From contig JARLGY010000018.1 of assembly GCA_031292525.1 (NCBI GenBank), forward strand, positions 186,001 to 250,000: 64,000 bases of DNA, given 5' to 3'. Origin of the DNA: Flavipsychrobacter sp. Its GTDB lineage: Bacteria > Bacteroidota > Bacteroidia > Chitinophagales > Chitinophagaceae. Shown in pieces: positions 33,767 to 42,232 of this stretch. The position numbers and the translations under genes were made by a program. The first letter of the stretch is position 1. Each line of letters starts with the position of its first letter. The notes beneath the pieces were generated by a model. It had not been told where the DNA came from and did not search any database. It was given only the letters and a program-made list of their open reading frames with translations.

Positions 33767-33949
33767 CTAATAGTTAGGATAGTGATAATGCAAGTATTTG
33801 CGCGGGTGGTACCGACCATGATCTACATCATCGTACATTCTTTGACGCGGATAGTAATACCCCCTGCGAGGATATGGTGATAACCTGCAGCTGCTAAATT
33901 CTATCAGGATGAGGGTTAACATTACTAAGGTCAAAAGCATTTTTTTCAT
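33767..33949 (-). CDS. Small lipoprotein, 60 residues
   Basis: A signal peptide with lipobox (LILIEFSSC) gives a mature chain of 40 residues rich in Tyr, Arg, Pro and His (RGYYYPRQRMYDDVDHGRYH). No family is recognised. The Tyr/Arg-rich tail suggests a surface or periplasmic binding role. It is followed 15 bases on by the GreA/B-like gene on the same strand. Confidence 0.6.
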   Translation of the reverse strand: MKKMLLTLVMLTLILIEFSSCRLSPYPRRGYYYPRQRMYDDVDHGRYHPRKYLHYHYPNY

Positions 33950-34060
33950 GAAAGCTCAAATTTTACATGCAATTGTTAAAACTAATAATTTAATTCAAAA
34001 GAATTAGCATGTTGTGCTATAAAAATATAAAATCTCTGCGTATTTCAATACAAACAGCAA

Positions 34061-34079
34061 AAGCTGCCTGTGGCAGCTT
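34061..34079 (-). terminator. Hairpin after the 79-residue lipoprotein gene
   Basis: AAGCTGCC (34061-34068) and GGCAGCTT (34072-34079) form an 8-bp stem with a 3-base loop. Read on the minus strand it is followed by TTTGCTGTTTG, a moderate T-tract. Confidence 0.5.
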
Positions 34080-34101
34080 GCATATTCTTGCTTATCCTTT
34101 T

Positions 34102-34341
34102 CTATTTGGCTGTTACAATGATCTGGTATGTAGGCTGCTGTGCGGGTACATGTTGCCATGGTACGCGTGTAGCACTTACAGTATTGTAATGATCCGCATT
34201 CCAACCGGTATTAGCAGTATAGCTATCGTTAGTTAGTGGGGCCAATTGTGCCTCAAGTGGAGTATAATTCTGATAAGTGCAGGAAGCTAAACCTATTAAA
34301 AGGAATGCTGAGAGTAGGTATATTGAGAATAGCTTTTTCAT
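34102..34341 (-). CDS. Small lipoprotein, 79 residues
   Basis: Signal peptide with lipobox LLIGLASC, then a short polar mature part (TYQNYTPLEAQLAPLTNDSY...). No family is recognised. It is a lone minus-strand gene with a hairpin after it. The lipobox and good composition support coding. Confidence 0.6.
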   Translation of the reverse strand: MKKLFSIYLLSAFLLIGLASCTYQNYTPLEAQLAPLTNDSYTANTGWNADHYNTVSATRVPWQHVPAQQPTYQIIVTAK

Positions 34342-34592
34342 AAGTCACGTTTTTCTGTTAACACTGGCAGCGATAATATTATTTAAAAAACCATGCCAGC
34401 ATAGTGCACAAAACAGATTCCACACCTATTAAACAACTATACTTCTGCCGCTTAAAAACAATGGTTTGTGTATGGCATAAATAATTATTCCCCTGAGTGA
34501 TAAACTTTAAAAGGCCCGCCTAGTCAAGTATAAGGAGTATTTCCACAAACCAGCTGGTATGTTTTTAGTGCCAGCTAAACAAATCTACCATC

Positions 34593-35726
34593 ATGAAAAA
34601 AACATTATTATCACTACTGGCATTGTGTGCCGGTTTTGCAGTTTTCGCGCAGCGCGTTGAGCCAGGCACCACAAAGCCCACATCATCTTTAACCCGTGCA
34701 CATGCAACATCTTTGATGAGCAGGAATAACAATTTGACTGCGGCCAAAACAACCTATGTAAATACGGCTGACACCTTTTACCTGTACAATAATTATGACA
34801 GCCTTCTTTTTGATTCCTCAGCTTTATATGCTTATGGAGTGAACAGCCCAGCCGACAGCGGGTATGTATTTGGGACCAACGCATATGGCGATAACGGTTT
34901 TGCAGAATATTTTTATGGAGGATACGGAGCGGATACCAGCATTGATATTATTGGGGTATATAGTGACTGGGGAGGAACCGTAAACCCTAACAGTACTAAC
35001 AGTATCACATTCAACTTATGGACTATTGATACTAGTCTTAATCAACTTTCACAAAATAGTTATTTGACAGGCCTGCCAGGCAGCATATTTGCATCGAGTC
35101 AGTCGGTACCTCTTACAGCGCTTAATTTAAATAACCCTGCTGCAGGTACCCTCACCTTTTTTACTAACCCAATACCTAACCTTCAGCGTGATTTCTTCCT
35201 GGGATACACGATCACCTATTCGCCAATAGCACTAAATGGTGACCTGATTGGCCTCCGCTCAACACCAGATGGTACCGGTTATGGTCCAGGCGCTTATTCG
35301 ATAGATAACCAAGGCGATACTATCATCTTTTCGCAAAATGCGATATTGAATAGCGGCCAATGGTATGACAGCTATGAATACCTGTACAAAGATGTAAACC
35401 TGTCTTTATTGCCCATTTATTTGATAGACCCCACAACCAGCGTAAAAGGTGTGACCCGCAGTAACCTAACTGTATTTGGTTGTGCACCAAACCCATCTGT
35501 GAACAGCACCAATATCAATTTTAGCCTGCAGCAAAATGCGGATGTGACTATACAGGTACTAGATGCAACCGGCCGCGTAATGACCACCGTTCAACAACCT
35601 GGGTTAGCTACCGGAACACATGTGGTAAATATATCAACAGAAAGCTGGCCTGCAGGTAACTATGTATATATAGCACGCACGAGTACAGGGGCTGCAATAG
35701 CCAGCCAGCTTACCGTTATTAAGTAA
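34593..35726 (+). CDS. T9SS-exported secreted protein
   Basis: 377 residues. Signal peptide (LLALCAGFAVFAQ), a beta-rich domain of about 260 residues with no family I recognise (Tyr, Asn, Gly-rich), and a C-terminal type A T9SS sorting domain from about residue 300: VFGCAPNPSVNSTNINF, then VTIQVLDATGRVMTTV and WPAGNYVYIARTSTGA. It is therefore secreted or surface-attached by T9SS. Role unknown. A strong terminator follows. It stands alone between divergent and convergent small genes; 34342-34592 upstream contains nothing else clear. Confidence 0.8.
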   Translation: MKKTLLSLLALCAGFAVFAQRVEPGTTKPTSSLTRAHATSLMSRNNNLTAAKTTYVNTADTFYLYNNYDSLLFDSSALYAYGVNSPADSGYVFGTNAYGDNGFAEYFYGGYGADTSIDIIGVYSDWGGTVNPNSTNSITFNLWTIDTSLNQLSQNSYLTGLPGSIFASSQSVPLTALNLNNPAAGTLTFFTNPIPNLQRDFFLGYTITYSPIALNGDLIGLRSTPDGTGYGPGAYSIDNQGDTIIFSQNAILNSGQWYDSYEYLYKDVNLSLLPIYLIDPTTSVKGVTRSNLTVFGCAPNPSVNSTNINFSLQQNADVTIQVLDATGRVMTTVQQPGLATGTHVVNISTESWPAGNYVYIARTSTGAAIASQLTVIK

Positions 35727-35750
35727 TATTTACGTTGATTTATGTGTAAG

Positions 35751-35777
35751 AGCCACCTGTACGGGTGGCTTTTTTTA
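35751..35777 (+). terminator. Terminator of the T9SS protein gene
   Basis: AGCCACC (35751-35757) pairs with GGTGGCT (35764-35770) followed by T7. It may also serve the convergent PspC gene. Confidence 0.85.
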
Positions 35778-35794
35778 TTTTATGTAATCTCTAT

Positions 35795-36481
35795 CTACTT
35801 TTTCTTACCAAAAAAATCTTTCAGCTCACGGCTCATTGCCTCACCTCGTTTTTTAAGGTCGTTCAGTTCGGTGTGTACATTACGGGTAATGTCATGAAAT
35901 GTCATTGGGTTACCACCCGTCATATAGCTCAACTCTTCGGGGGTGCGCGCAAGCGGTATTACCGCCCACGCTATTATGTATGCAAACAGCCCCATACCAA
36001 AGGTTAAGAAAAGTACTACAAAAATGAGGCGAATGATAACAGGATCTATATCAAAATAAACGGCCAGGCCACTGCATACACCACCCAATACTTTGTCATT
36101 AGGATTACGGTACAGGCGGTCGCGGGTATAATCTGCCTTACTATAGCTTTGATTGCTGGTTTTTTGTTTAGCTGCCGGCACATACGGGATCATGCTTTTA
36201 TCCTGATACATACCGTTACCATCATTTAGCTCGCTTGCAGGGCCCAGAGTATCTATAACCTTGGTTACATCACTGCGCAGTATGCTGTGTGCACCAGCTT
36301 CAAGCCTTATATAAAACAACTCGGCTATCCTGCTTTCTATATCGCTGATAATTTCGTCGTTGCCTTCTTCACCTGCAAACTGGCGCTCAAGAGCAGTCAG
36401 GTAATCCTTAAGCATCAGGTAAGCGTCTTCTTCAATGGGTATGAGACGACCGGCAATGTTTATCTGAATAATGCGTTGCAT
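35795..36481 (-). CDS. PspC-domain protein
   Basis: 228 residues. An N-terminal soluble region of about 115 residues (ISDIESRIAELFYIRLEAG) precedes a PspC domain: LYRNPNDKVLGGVCSGLAVY, then FDIDPVIIRLIFVVLFL, and a second membrane segment ending in WAVIPLA. The tail is charged (LNDLKKRGEAMSRELKDFFG). PspC proteins sit in the inner membrane and are tied to envelope-stress sensing. It is 19 bases after padR, so the pair forms a regulator/effector operon common in Bacteroidota. Confidence 0.9.
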   Translation of the reverse strand: MQRIIQINIAGRLIPIEEDAYLMLKDYLTALERQFAGEEGNDEIISDIESRIAELFYIRLEAGAHSILRSDVTKVIDTLGPASELNDGNGMYQDKSMIPYVPAAKQKTSNQSYSKADYTRDRLYRNPNDKVLGGVCSGLAVYFDIDPVIIRLIFVVLFLTFGMGLFAYIIAWAVIPLARTPEELSYMTGGNPMTFHDITRNVHTELNDLKKRGEAMSRELKDFFGKKK

Positions 36482-36500
36482 AAAAAAGTGGTTTTGTTGT

Positions 36501-36836
36501 TTATAAAAGTGAAGTGGTTAAATAATTTACTGCATTGCTCAACTCATCCCAGGTGGCACGCAGGTGTGCGTAAAACTTTATACCGTCGCGAGTGAGGCTG
36601 TAGTATTTTCTTGGTGGGCCCGACGGTGACTCCTCCCACCGGTAGTTAAGTAAGCCTGCATTTTTTAACCGGGTAAGTAATGGATACAATGTGCCCTCCA
36701 GTACTACCAGTTTTGCTTCTTTAAGCTGTGTGAGTATGTCACTGGGATAAACTTCCTTCTGGCTGAATATAATACCCAGTATGCAGAGTTCCAGCAACCC
36801 TTTGCGCATCTGCGATTCTGTATTATCTATGGTCAT
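36501..36836 (-). CDS. PadR-family transcriptional regulator
   Basis: 111 residues from ATG 36836 (a GTG two codons earlier is also possible). The winged helix is typical: QMRKGLLELCILGIIF, VYPSDILTQLKEAK, VVLEGTLYPLLTRLKNAGLL, and PPRKYYSLTRDG as the wing. PadR proteins repress neighbouring envelope or efflux genes and themselves. An inverted repeat 29 bases upstream is a good operator candidate. It precedes the PspC gene in one operon. Confidence 0.93.
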   Translation of the reverse strand: MTIDNTESQMRKGLLELCILGIIFSQKEVYPSDILTQLKEAKLVVLEGTLYPLLTRLKNAGLLNYRWEESPSGPPRKYYSLTRDGIKFYAHLRATWDELSNAVNYLTTSLL

Positions 36837-36864
36837 GTTCACTGTATTTTCAAATCAAAGATAC

Positions 36865-36888
36865 GTATTGCACAGTATTATGCAATAC
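36865..36888. promoter_or_regulatory. Likely PadR operator
   Basis: GTATTGCA (36865-36872) and TGCAATAC (36881-36888) are perfect arms with an 8-base spacer, the geometry seen for PadR dimers. It lies 29 bases before the padR ATG. Inference from geometry and position. Confidence 0.55.
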
Positions 36889-36892
36889 ATAG

Positions 36893-36949
36893 TACTGTAT
36901 TTTTCAAATATTTTTAATTTTAAATTAAAAATATTTGAAAAATACAGTA
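36893..36949. repeat. 57-bp near-perfect AT-rich palindrome
   Basis: Arms of 28 bases (36893-36920 and 36922-36949) are fully complementary around a single central T. The outer part is TACTGTATTTTTCAAAT and the core is TTTTTAATTT-T-AAATTAAAAA. It lies between the divergent padR and glcD genes, so a terminator role is unlikely. It may be a regulatory or cruciform-forming site, or a remnant of a mobile element end-to-end junction. Confidence 0.8.
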
Positions 36950-37005
36950 TAATTATCTAGGCTGAATGTTGTTATAATTATCCTGCATAAACAATAACAT
37001 TATTA

Positions 37006-37013
37006 TAGTTTTG
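37006..37013 (+). promoter_or_regulatory. -7 element for glcD-like gene
   Basis: TAGTTTTG, an exact TAnnTTTG match, 23 bases before the ATG at 37037. No standard -33 was recognised; the upstream palindrome ends at 36949. Confidence 0.4.
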
Positions 37014-37036
37014 TTACACCATAATAGCCTGTAAAA

Positions 37037-38437
37037 ATGAATTACAAGATCGTGCAACCTATAGATGTGGCTTACTTTAAAAGTATAGCTGGTTGCAGTA
37101 CTTATACTGATGAGGAGCAACTGCAACGTTGTGCCTCAGACCAAACAGAAGATTTGCACTATATGCCCGAAGTAGTGATGCAACCTACCGATACAGAAGG
37201 AGTAAGCGCCATATTGAAATACTGCAACGAACAGCAAATACCTGTAACACCACGTGGTGCAGGCACAGGCCTTAGCGGGGGTGCACTGCCTGTAAGAGGT
37301 GGTGTGGTGCTGGATATGCGCCGGTTTGATAAGATACTGAATGTGGACACACGCAATTTTCAGGTGACAACGCAACCCGGGGTGATAACACAGGTACTGC
37401 AGGAACATGTAAGGGGGTATGGATTGTTTTATCCACCTGACCCGGCCAGTAAGGGATCATGCTTTATAGGTGGTAATGTATCTGAAAACTCAGGTGGGCC
37501 ACGGGCGGTAAAATATGGGGTTGTAAAAGATTACGTGCTAAACCTTGAAGTGGTAATGCCTAACGGAGATGTGATGTGGACAGGCGCCAATGTGCTGAAG
37601 AATGCTACAGGCTATAACTTAACACAACTAGTAGTGGGCAGTGAGGGTACGCTGTGCGTGATCACCAAAATAGTATTACGGCTTATACCTGCTGTAACGG
37701 AGAACATGCTGCTGCTGGTACCCTTTCGCAGAGCGGTGGAAGCTTGTGCTGCGGTAAACGACATATTCCTTAAAGGTTATACGCCATCGGCACTGGAGTT
37801 TATGGAACGGGATGCGTTGGAATGGAGCATGCGCTACGTGGCATCTACAGGCATTTCCCTGCCCGATGATATAGCGGCCCATCTATTGATAGAGGTAGAT
37901 GGTAATAATAAGGAACAACTATATAAAGATGCTGAAGCTATTGCAGAGATAGTGCAAGCCTATGATATAGACGAGATACTATTTGCCGATACCCACGAAC
38001 AAAAAGAAATGCTGTGGACACTGCGCCGCAAGGTAGGTGAAGCCGTGAAGAGCAATAGTATATACAAGGAAGAAGACACGGTAGTACCGCGTGCTGAACT
38101 ACCGGAATTGCTTGCCATAATAAAAAGTATTGGCGCTGAATATGGTTTTAAATCGGTGTGCTATGGACATGCGGGTGATGGCAACCTGCATGTGAACATT
38201 GTAAAGGCTGACATGAGCGACGATGACTGGAACAACAAACTACCGCTGGGTATACGCAAACTGTTTACAGAAGTGGTACGCATAGGCGGCACCATAAGCG
38301 GCGAGCACGGCATAGGCCTGGTGCAGAAAGACTATATGGACATAGCCTTTAACAAGGCACAGCTAACATTGATGAAGCAGATAAAGGAGGTATTTGACCC
38401 GAATGGGATATTGAACCCCGGGAAGATATTTGCGTAA
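37037..38437 (+). CDS. FAD-linked oxidase, GlcD/D-lactate dehydrogenase type
   Basis: 466 residues. The N-terminal FAD-binding PCMH domain has VTPRGAGTGLSGGALPVRGG and GGNVSENSGGPRAVKYGVVK. The C-terminal domain carries CYGHAGDGNLHVNI and GGTISGEHGIGLVQK, with DPNGILNPGKIF at the end. This matches glycolate oxidase subunit GlcD and related D-2-hydroxyacid dehydrogenases. No glcE or glcF is beside it, so a stand-alone D-lactate or 2-hydroxyacid dehydrogenase is equally possible. Single gene. Confidence 0.9.
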   Translation: MNYKIVQPIDVAYFKSIAGCSTYTDEEQLQRCASDQTEDLHYMPEVVMQPTDTEGVSAILKYCNEQQIPVTPRGAGTGLSGGALPVRGGVVLDMRRFDKILNVDTRNFQVTTQPGVITQVLQEHVRGYGLFYPPDPASKGSCFIGGNVSENSGGPRAVKYGVVKDYVLNLEVVMPNGDVMWTGANVLKNATGYNLTQLVVGSEGTLCVITKIVLRLIPAVTENMLLLVPFRRAVEACAAVNDIFLKGYTPSALEFMERDALEWSMRYVASTGISLPDDIAAHLLIEVDGNNKEQLYKDAEAIAEIVQAYDIDEILFADTHEQKEMLWTLRRKVGEAVKSNSIYKEEDTVVPRAELPELLAIIKSIGAEYGFKSVCYGHAGDGNLHVNIVKADMSDDDWNNKLPLGIRKLFTEVVRIGGTISGEHGIGLVQKDYMDIAFNKAQLTLMKQIKEVFDPNGILNPGKIFA

Positions 38438-38527
38438 GGAACATAGCTAAATTGACTTTGTAAGGGGTTATTATAATGGGATTACGAAAGCCGAAAAAGG
38501 ATCTAATTAGCATTTAACACATATACA

Positions 38528-39001
38528 ATGCCCAAACAACACAACTACCCAGTTACTGTAAAATGGACCGGCAACAATGGCACTGGCACATCGGCTTACG
38601 ATGCTTATGAAAGGAGCCATACGATAAGCATTGCAAACAAACCAGACCTCCCAGGTTCTGCGGATACTCCTTTTCGTGGGGATAAGACTAGGTACAACCC
38701 GGAAGATATGCTGGTGGCATCGCTGAGCACATGCCATATGCTATGGTACCTGCATTTATGTGCCGATGCAGGCATTATTGTAACCGGGTATGAAGATAAT
38801 GCAACTGGTATAATGGTACAGCCCGATAATGGACCGGGACATTTTACAGAAGTGACGCTACACCCCACAGTAACAGTAACAGACGACCATATGATAGACA
38901 AAGCAAACGAATTGCACAATAAAGCACACGATTGTTGTTTTATTGCCAACTCAGTGAATTTTCCAGTTCATCATAAGCCCGTATGCAAAACAGGAATATA
39001 A
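38528..39001 (+). CDS. OsmC-family peroxiredoxin-like protein
   Basis: 157 residues. The two redox Cys motifs are in LVASLSTCHMLWYLHLCADA and HDCCFIANSVNF, the OsmC/Ohr arrangement, and the N-terminal YERSHTISIANKPDLPGSA is typical of the YhfA/OsmC subgroup. It probably reduces organic hydroperoxides in the cytoplasm. Start ATG at 38528. It is 90 bases after the glcD-like gene; co-transcription is possible but not shown. Confidence 0.9.
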   Translation: MPKQHNYPVTVKWTGNNGTGTSAYDAYERSHTISIANKPDLPGSADTPFRGDKTRYNPEDMLVASLSTCHMLWYLHLCADAGIIVTGYEDNATGIMVQPDNGPGHFTEVTLHPTVTVTDDHMIDKANELHNKAHDCCFIANSVNFPVHHKPVCKTGI

Positions 39002-39051
39002 TACAAGGCCAATGGAGTGACGCTTTAAAGTTATTTGATGCAGAATTGAGG

Positions 39052-39471
39052 CTAGCTTTTCTTATACACGTTCCATGTATAAATACCACCGGCGGTATCT
39101 TTTAGAATAAGCTGCGAATTGGAGATCAAATCAATATGGAAAATAATGGCACTGTTTGTTGTGTCTATTATTCTCAAATAAGTATTGTCTGTACTCACCG
39201 CCCATTGAAAGGGTATAGGATAATTGCCCAAATCAGCACCGATATCAGAACCGCTGCCATCTGAGTTAAAAACTCTATAGTTGTTTAGGGAATCGGTATG
39301 GGTAACCTCATTACTGTCGAGAATACCATTGCCATTTTTGTCAATGCCAGTCTCTTCAGATTTCCATCTTGCTTCCAGCATGCCTTTTACGCCGCCAGAT
39401 GAAGATTTCTTACAGGATATAAACAGGCAAAAGGCCGCTGCTATAATTGAGAGGGATAAAATGTACTTCAT
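39052..39471 (-). CDS. Lipocalin-like lipoprotein
   Basis: 139 residues. The lipobox is LFISC followed by KKSSSGG. The mature part opens with LEARWKSEETGIDKNGNG, has the FNSDGSGSD strand turn and ends in a strand pair (SQLILKDTAGGIYTWNVY), similar to the lipocalin-like lipoproteins frequent in Bacteroidota. The DKNGNGILDSNE segment looks like a calcium-binding loop. Function unknown. Start ATG at 39471. Confidence 0.7.
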   Translation of the reverse strand: MKYILSLSIIAAAFCLFISCKKSSSGGVKGMLEARWKSEETGIDKNGNGILDSNEVTHTDSLNNYRVFNSDGSGSDIGADLGNYPIPFQWAVSTDNTYLRIIDTTNSAIIFHIDLISNSQLILKDTAGGIYTWNVYKKS

Positions 39472-39521
39472 AACTCGGGATAATACTAACCCAAATTACA
39501 TCATTTTGCGGTGTAAATAAA

Positions 39522-40211
39522 TTATTCAGCTGTGCCTACAGGTAAGTTTCCTACAGGTATGTTATTGAGCGCTATGTAACCCGCTTTTATAGCATACACT
39601 ACAATAGATGCCCTGTTGTAAACTTTGAATTTCTGGAATAAAATATCGCGATAGCCATCAACAGTACGAACGTTAACGTTCATTTTCTCAGCTATCTGGT
39701 GATAGTTAAGATCTGTACAGCAATAGCCTAAAAATTCTACCTGGCGAGCAGTTATACCCAGCAAGGTCACTTCTCTCTTCTTTACTTGATTAAGCACATC
39801 TTCAGGGAAGATATCAGAAAAGTAATAGCCTTTGGTGGCGATTTCCCTAATAGCACGAATCAGTTCGTCTGGTTCGCTATTATAAAGTACATATCCACTT
39901 ACCCCATTAGCCATCATACGCAGCACGCTATGCCTGGTATTTAGTGGCGATAATATGAGGATCTTCATTTTAGGAAACTCTTTCTTTATTTTCCTGCACA
40001 ACTCATAGCTGGTAAGCTTTTGCATATTAATGTCAATAATGCAAATATCCGGCAGCTTGTCCGCAGCTTCAAGATTGTAGAAGTATTGTTTTGTGTTATC
40101 GAAGTCGAAATCGATCACAATGTCTTCCGCTTTTTGTAACAACATGCCGATACCATTACGCACTAAAGTGTTTGTATCTGCAAGAGCAACATGTATAGGA
40201 TAACCGATCAT
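39522..40211 (-). CDS. NarL/LuxR-type response regulator
   Basis: 229 residues. The receiver domain starts IHVALADTNTLVRNGIGMLL, with the phosphorylation Asp in ICIIDINMQ (about residue 59) and Lys/Pro-loop region ending GYVLYNSEPDELIRAI. The LuxR helix-turn-helix is LGITARQVEFLGYCCTDLNY, then HQIAEKMNVNVRTVDGYRDI. No sensor kinase is adjacent; a PAS protein without an ATPase domain lies 3.2 kb away. It may influence the polyketide operon upstream, but that is inference. Confidence 0.9.
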   Translation of the reverse strand: MIGYPIHVALADTNTLVRNGIGMLLQKAEDIVIDFDFDNTKQYFYNLEAADKLPDICIIDINMQKLTSYELCRKIKKEFPKMKILILSPLNTRHSVLRMMANGVSGYVLYNSEPDELIRAIREIATKGYYFSDIFPEDVLNQVKKREVTLLGITARQVEFLGYCCTDLNYHQIAEKMNVNVRTVDGYRDILFQKFKVYNRASIVVYAIKAGYIALNNIPVGNLPVGTAE

Positions 40212-40390
40212 AATTAAAAAGATAAGTAAGTAAATTTATTTCTTATAGAGGTACTAATTTGTTTACGAATTGTTAATGTAAAAATATTGTTGTCACATTT
40301 ATAGAAATACAATAATACATAAAATACTAACAAACAACGCAAAGTAAACAAAATAAGTTCTGTAAATGTTTAAATAAAATATAAAAATTA

Positions 40391-41527
40391 TTAAAATGGC
40401 CTTCCAGACGTAAGGTTAATAACAGGTTGGTGCAAGAAACCCAGTTTTTTAAATATACTTAAGAACATGTTACCTGCAAGCTGTTTTTCAAAAATACGTT
40501 GTAATACCCTTCCTGCAAAAATACGAAAATAGAAATTCTTACACCATTCTTTGTTATATACGTATTCCATCTGCTTACGGTTGCCCGATACAAAGAAATT
40601 ATCTACTGCTCTAAAAGCTATTTTAGCGGTATGCAAGGCAATGCTCATCCCATTTCCACACAAAGGAGTGATCATACCTGCAGCATCTCCAAGCAGCAAT
40701 ACATGGTTCAGCACAGTCCCCTTCTTCCTAAAGCTGATTTGCGATATGGTAACCGGGGCATCATAAAGGAATTCGGCTTCTGAAAATATCTTTCCTAGTG
40801 CGGGATTTTTCATTAATACATTCCGTTCCATTTCAGCAATATCGTTACCGTTCTGCTTAAGAGTTGCAGCCGTAGTAAGATAACAGAGACAACATTTCTC
40901 GTCTTCAATACGCGATATACCGCAGTAGCCACCATTAAAATTATGCATGGCTATCAGATTATCGGCCCATGGCAGTCGTACGTGATACTTTACACCTATA
41001 TAATTATCCAGTCCCTTTTGCTTTTCTATAATAAATGGGCGGTGCCATTTCACATCCATGTTAGCACGCTTGCCCCAGGCCCCGCACACTATTTTTGCAG
41101 AATATTTCTTCCCATCAGCAAGTACAGTGAAGGTATCACCATCAAACAACACATCATCAACACGGGTTTTTACATTAAGCACAACACCACATGCTACTGC
41201 TCTTTTTGCCAACAGATCGTCTAGCATATAACGGCTGATACCAAAGCCACCCTGAGGTAAATCAGTAAACATCTCATTGCCATGTACGTCGGTAAGCAAC
41301 AGCTTGCTAATGACGGGCAATTGCATATCAGAAAGGGGAATGCCCAGCTGCTCCAGGAAAGGGAAACTTTCCATACTTATATATTCACCACAAACTTTGT
41401 GTCGGGGATAATCATCTTTTTCAAATACAGTGACCATACGGTGTTGCTGAGCCAGCAAAATAGACAATGCCAGGCCTGCCAGGCCACCACCAATAATAAT
41501 AACATCTGATCCTGTACTATTTATCAT
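40391..41527 (-). CDS. FAD-dependent oxidoreductase of the type III PKS operon
   Basis: 378 residues from ATG 41527 (GTG 41536 possible). The Rossmann motif DVIIIGGGLAGLALSILLAQ, then PRHKVCGEYIS and the second FAD motif LLLGDAAGMITPLCGNGMSI, match geranylgeranyl-reductase/halogenase-type flavoproteins. It likely oxidises or hydroxylates the polyketide product. Its start overlaps the end of the methyltransferase gene by 11 bases, so it is the third gene of the operon. The KxxP of tryptophan halogenases is absent. Confidence 0.85.
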   Translation of the reverse strand: MINSTGSDVIIIGGGLAGLALSILLAQQHRMVTVFEKDDYPRHKVCGEYISMESFPFLEQLGIPLSDMQLPVISKLLLTDVHGNEMFTDLPQGGFGISRYMLDDLLAKRAVACGVVLNVKTRVDDVLFDGDTFTVLADGKKYSAKIVCGAWGKRANMDVKWHRPFIIEKQKGLDNYIGVKYHVRLPWADNLIAMHNFNGGYCGISRIEDEKCCLCYLTTAATLKQNGNDIAEMERNVLMKNPALGKIFSEAEFLYDAPVTISQISFRKKGTVLNHVLLLGDAAGMITPLCGNGMSIALHTAKIAFRAVDNFFVSGNRKQMEYVYNKEWCKNFYFRIFAGRVLQRIFEKQLAGNMFLSIFKKLGFLHQPVINLTSGRPF

Positions 41528-42230
41528 GATTGACACAAACTAGGTAGCGAAAAGCCCACTCGTGAGACAGTAAGTATGCCGGAATGCCAGCTTTTTGTAA
41601 AAGAATTTTCCACTCCGGCTTTGTGAAAGCGCGCTTTACAGAAAGAGGACCATCATTCTTCACATATTTTGATGAAGAGAAAATTGATGTCAATACTTTT
41701 ATAGAATAGTATGCAACAGGATGACGTTGCAAGTCATTAATAAAAAAACCAAGCTTGCTGTTGTCCCCTAACCATATTAATTGCTCATTCAATTGTGCAT
41801 TTGTAAAATGATGGCAGAAGAGTGATGAAAATATAACATCGGGCTTTATATCATTAGGCCACTTTGTTTGCCTGTAGTCGCAACATATCCATACAGTATC
41901 CAGGTCGCGCACTTTTCTTGCTGCATACATGGTGCATTCAGGTTTTATATCTACACCTATAAGCCTGTATTTTATGCCCCTCTCCTGTAGTACTTTACGT
42001 ATGGCTGAGAGGTTATCACCACCTCCACATCCTATTTCTGCTATCACTACAGGCCTATCCCAATCTTTGTATTTATCCAGAAAATGCTGTAAACCTTTTT
42101 TAGTAATGCTATGGCCACCAAGTAAAGTATTTATTATATCCAGCTCTGCCAGGTTAAGATGCATGTCGCTGTATGGTATATTATCAGCATCAAGTAGCTC
42201 AGGAGTATTATCGCGGTATTTAAAGCTCAT
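41517..42230 (-). CDS. SAM-dependent methyltransferase of the type III PKS operon
   Basis: 237 residues. The class I methyltransferase core has motif I as VIAEIGCGGGDNLSAIR and the acidic motif IGVDIKPEC, with CDYRQTKWPNDIKPDVIFSS as motif IV. It is probably the O- or C-methyltransferase that tailors the polyketide made by the gene just two bases upstream. It overlaps the oxidoreductase gene downstream by 11 bases. Substrate inferred from context only. Confidence 0.87.
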   Translation of the reverse strand: MSFKYRDNTPELLDADNIPYSDMHLNLAELDIINTLLGGHSITKKGLQHFLDKYKDWDRPVVIAEIGCGGGDNLSAIRKVLQERGIKYRLIGVDIKPECTMYAARKVRDLDTVWICCDYRQTKWPNDIKPDVIFSSLFCHHFTNAQLNEQLIWLGDNSKLGFFINDLQRHPVAYYSIKVLTSIFSSSKYVKNDGPLSVKRAFTKPEWKILLQKAGIPAYLLSHEWAFRYLVCVNHDK

Positions 42231-42232
42231 GT

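Noticed and set aside
34004-34236. Overlapping small frames around the 79-residue lipoprotein
   Set aside because: Antisense or shifted readings of the lipoprotein gene, without signal peptide or motif.
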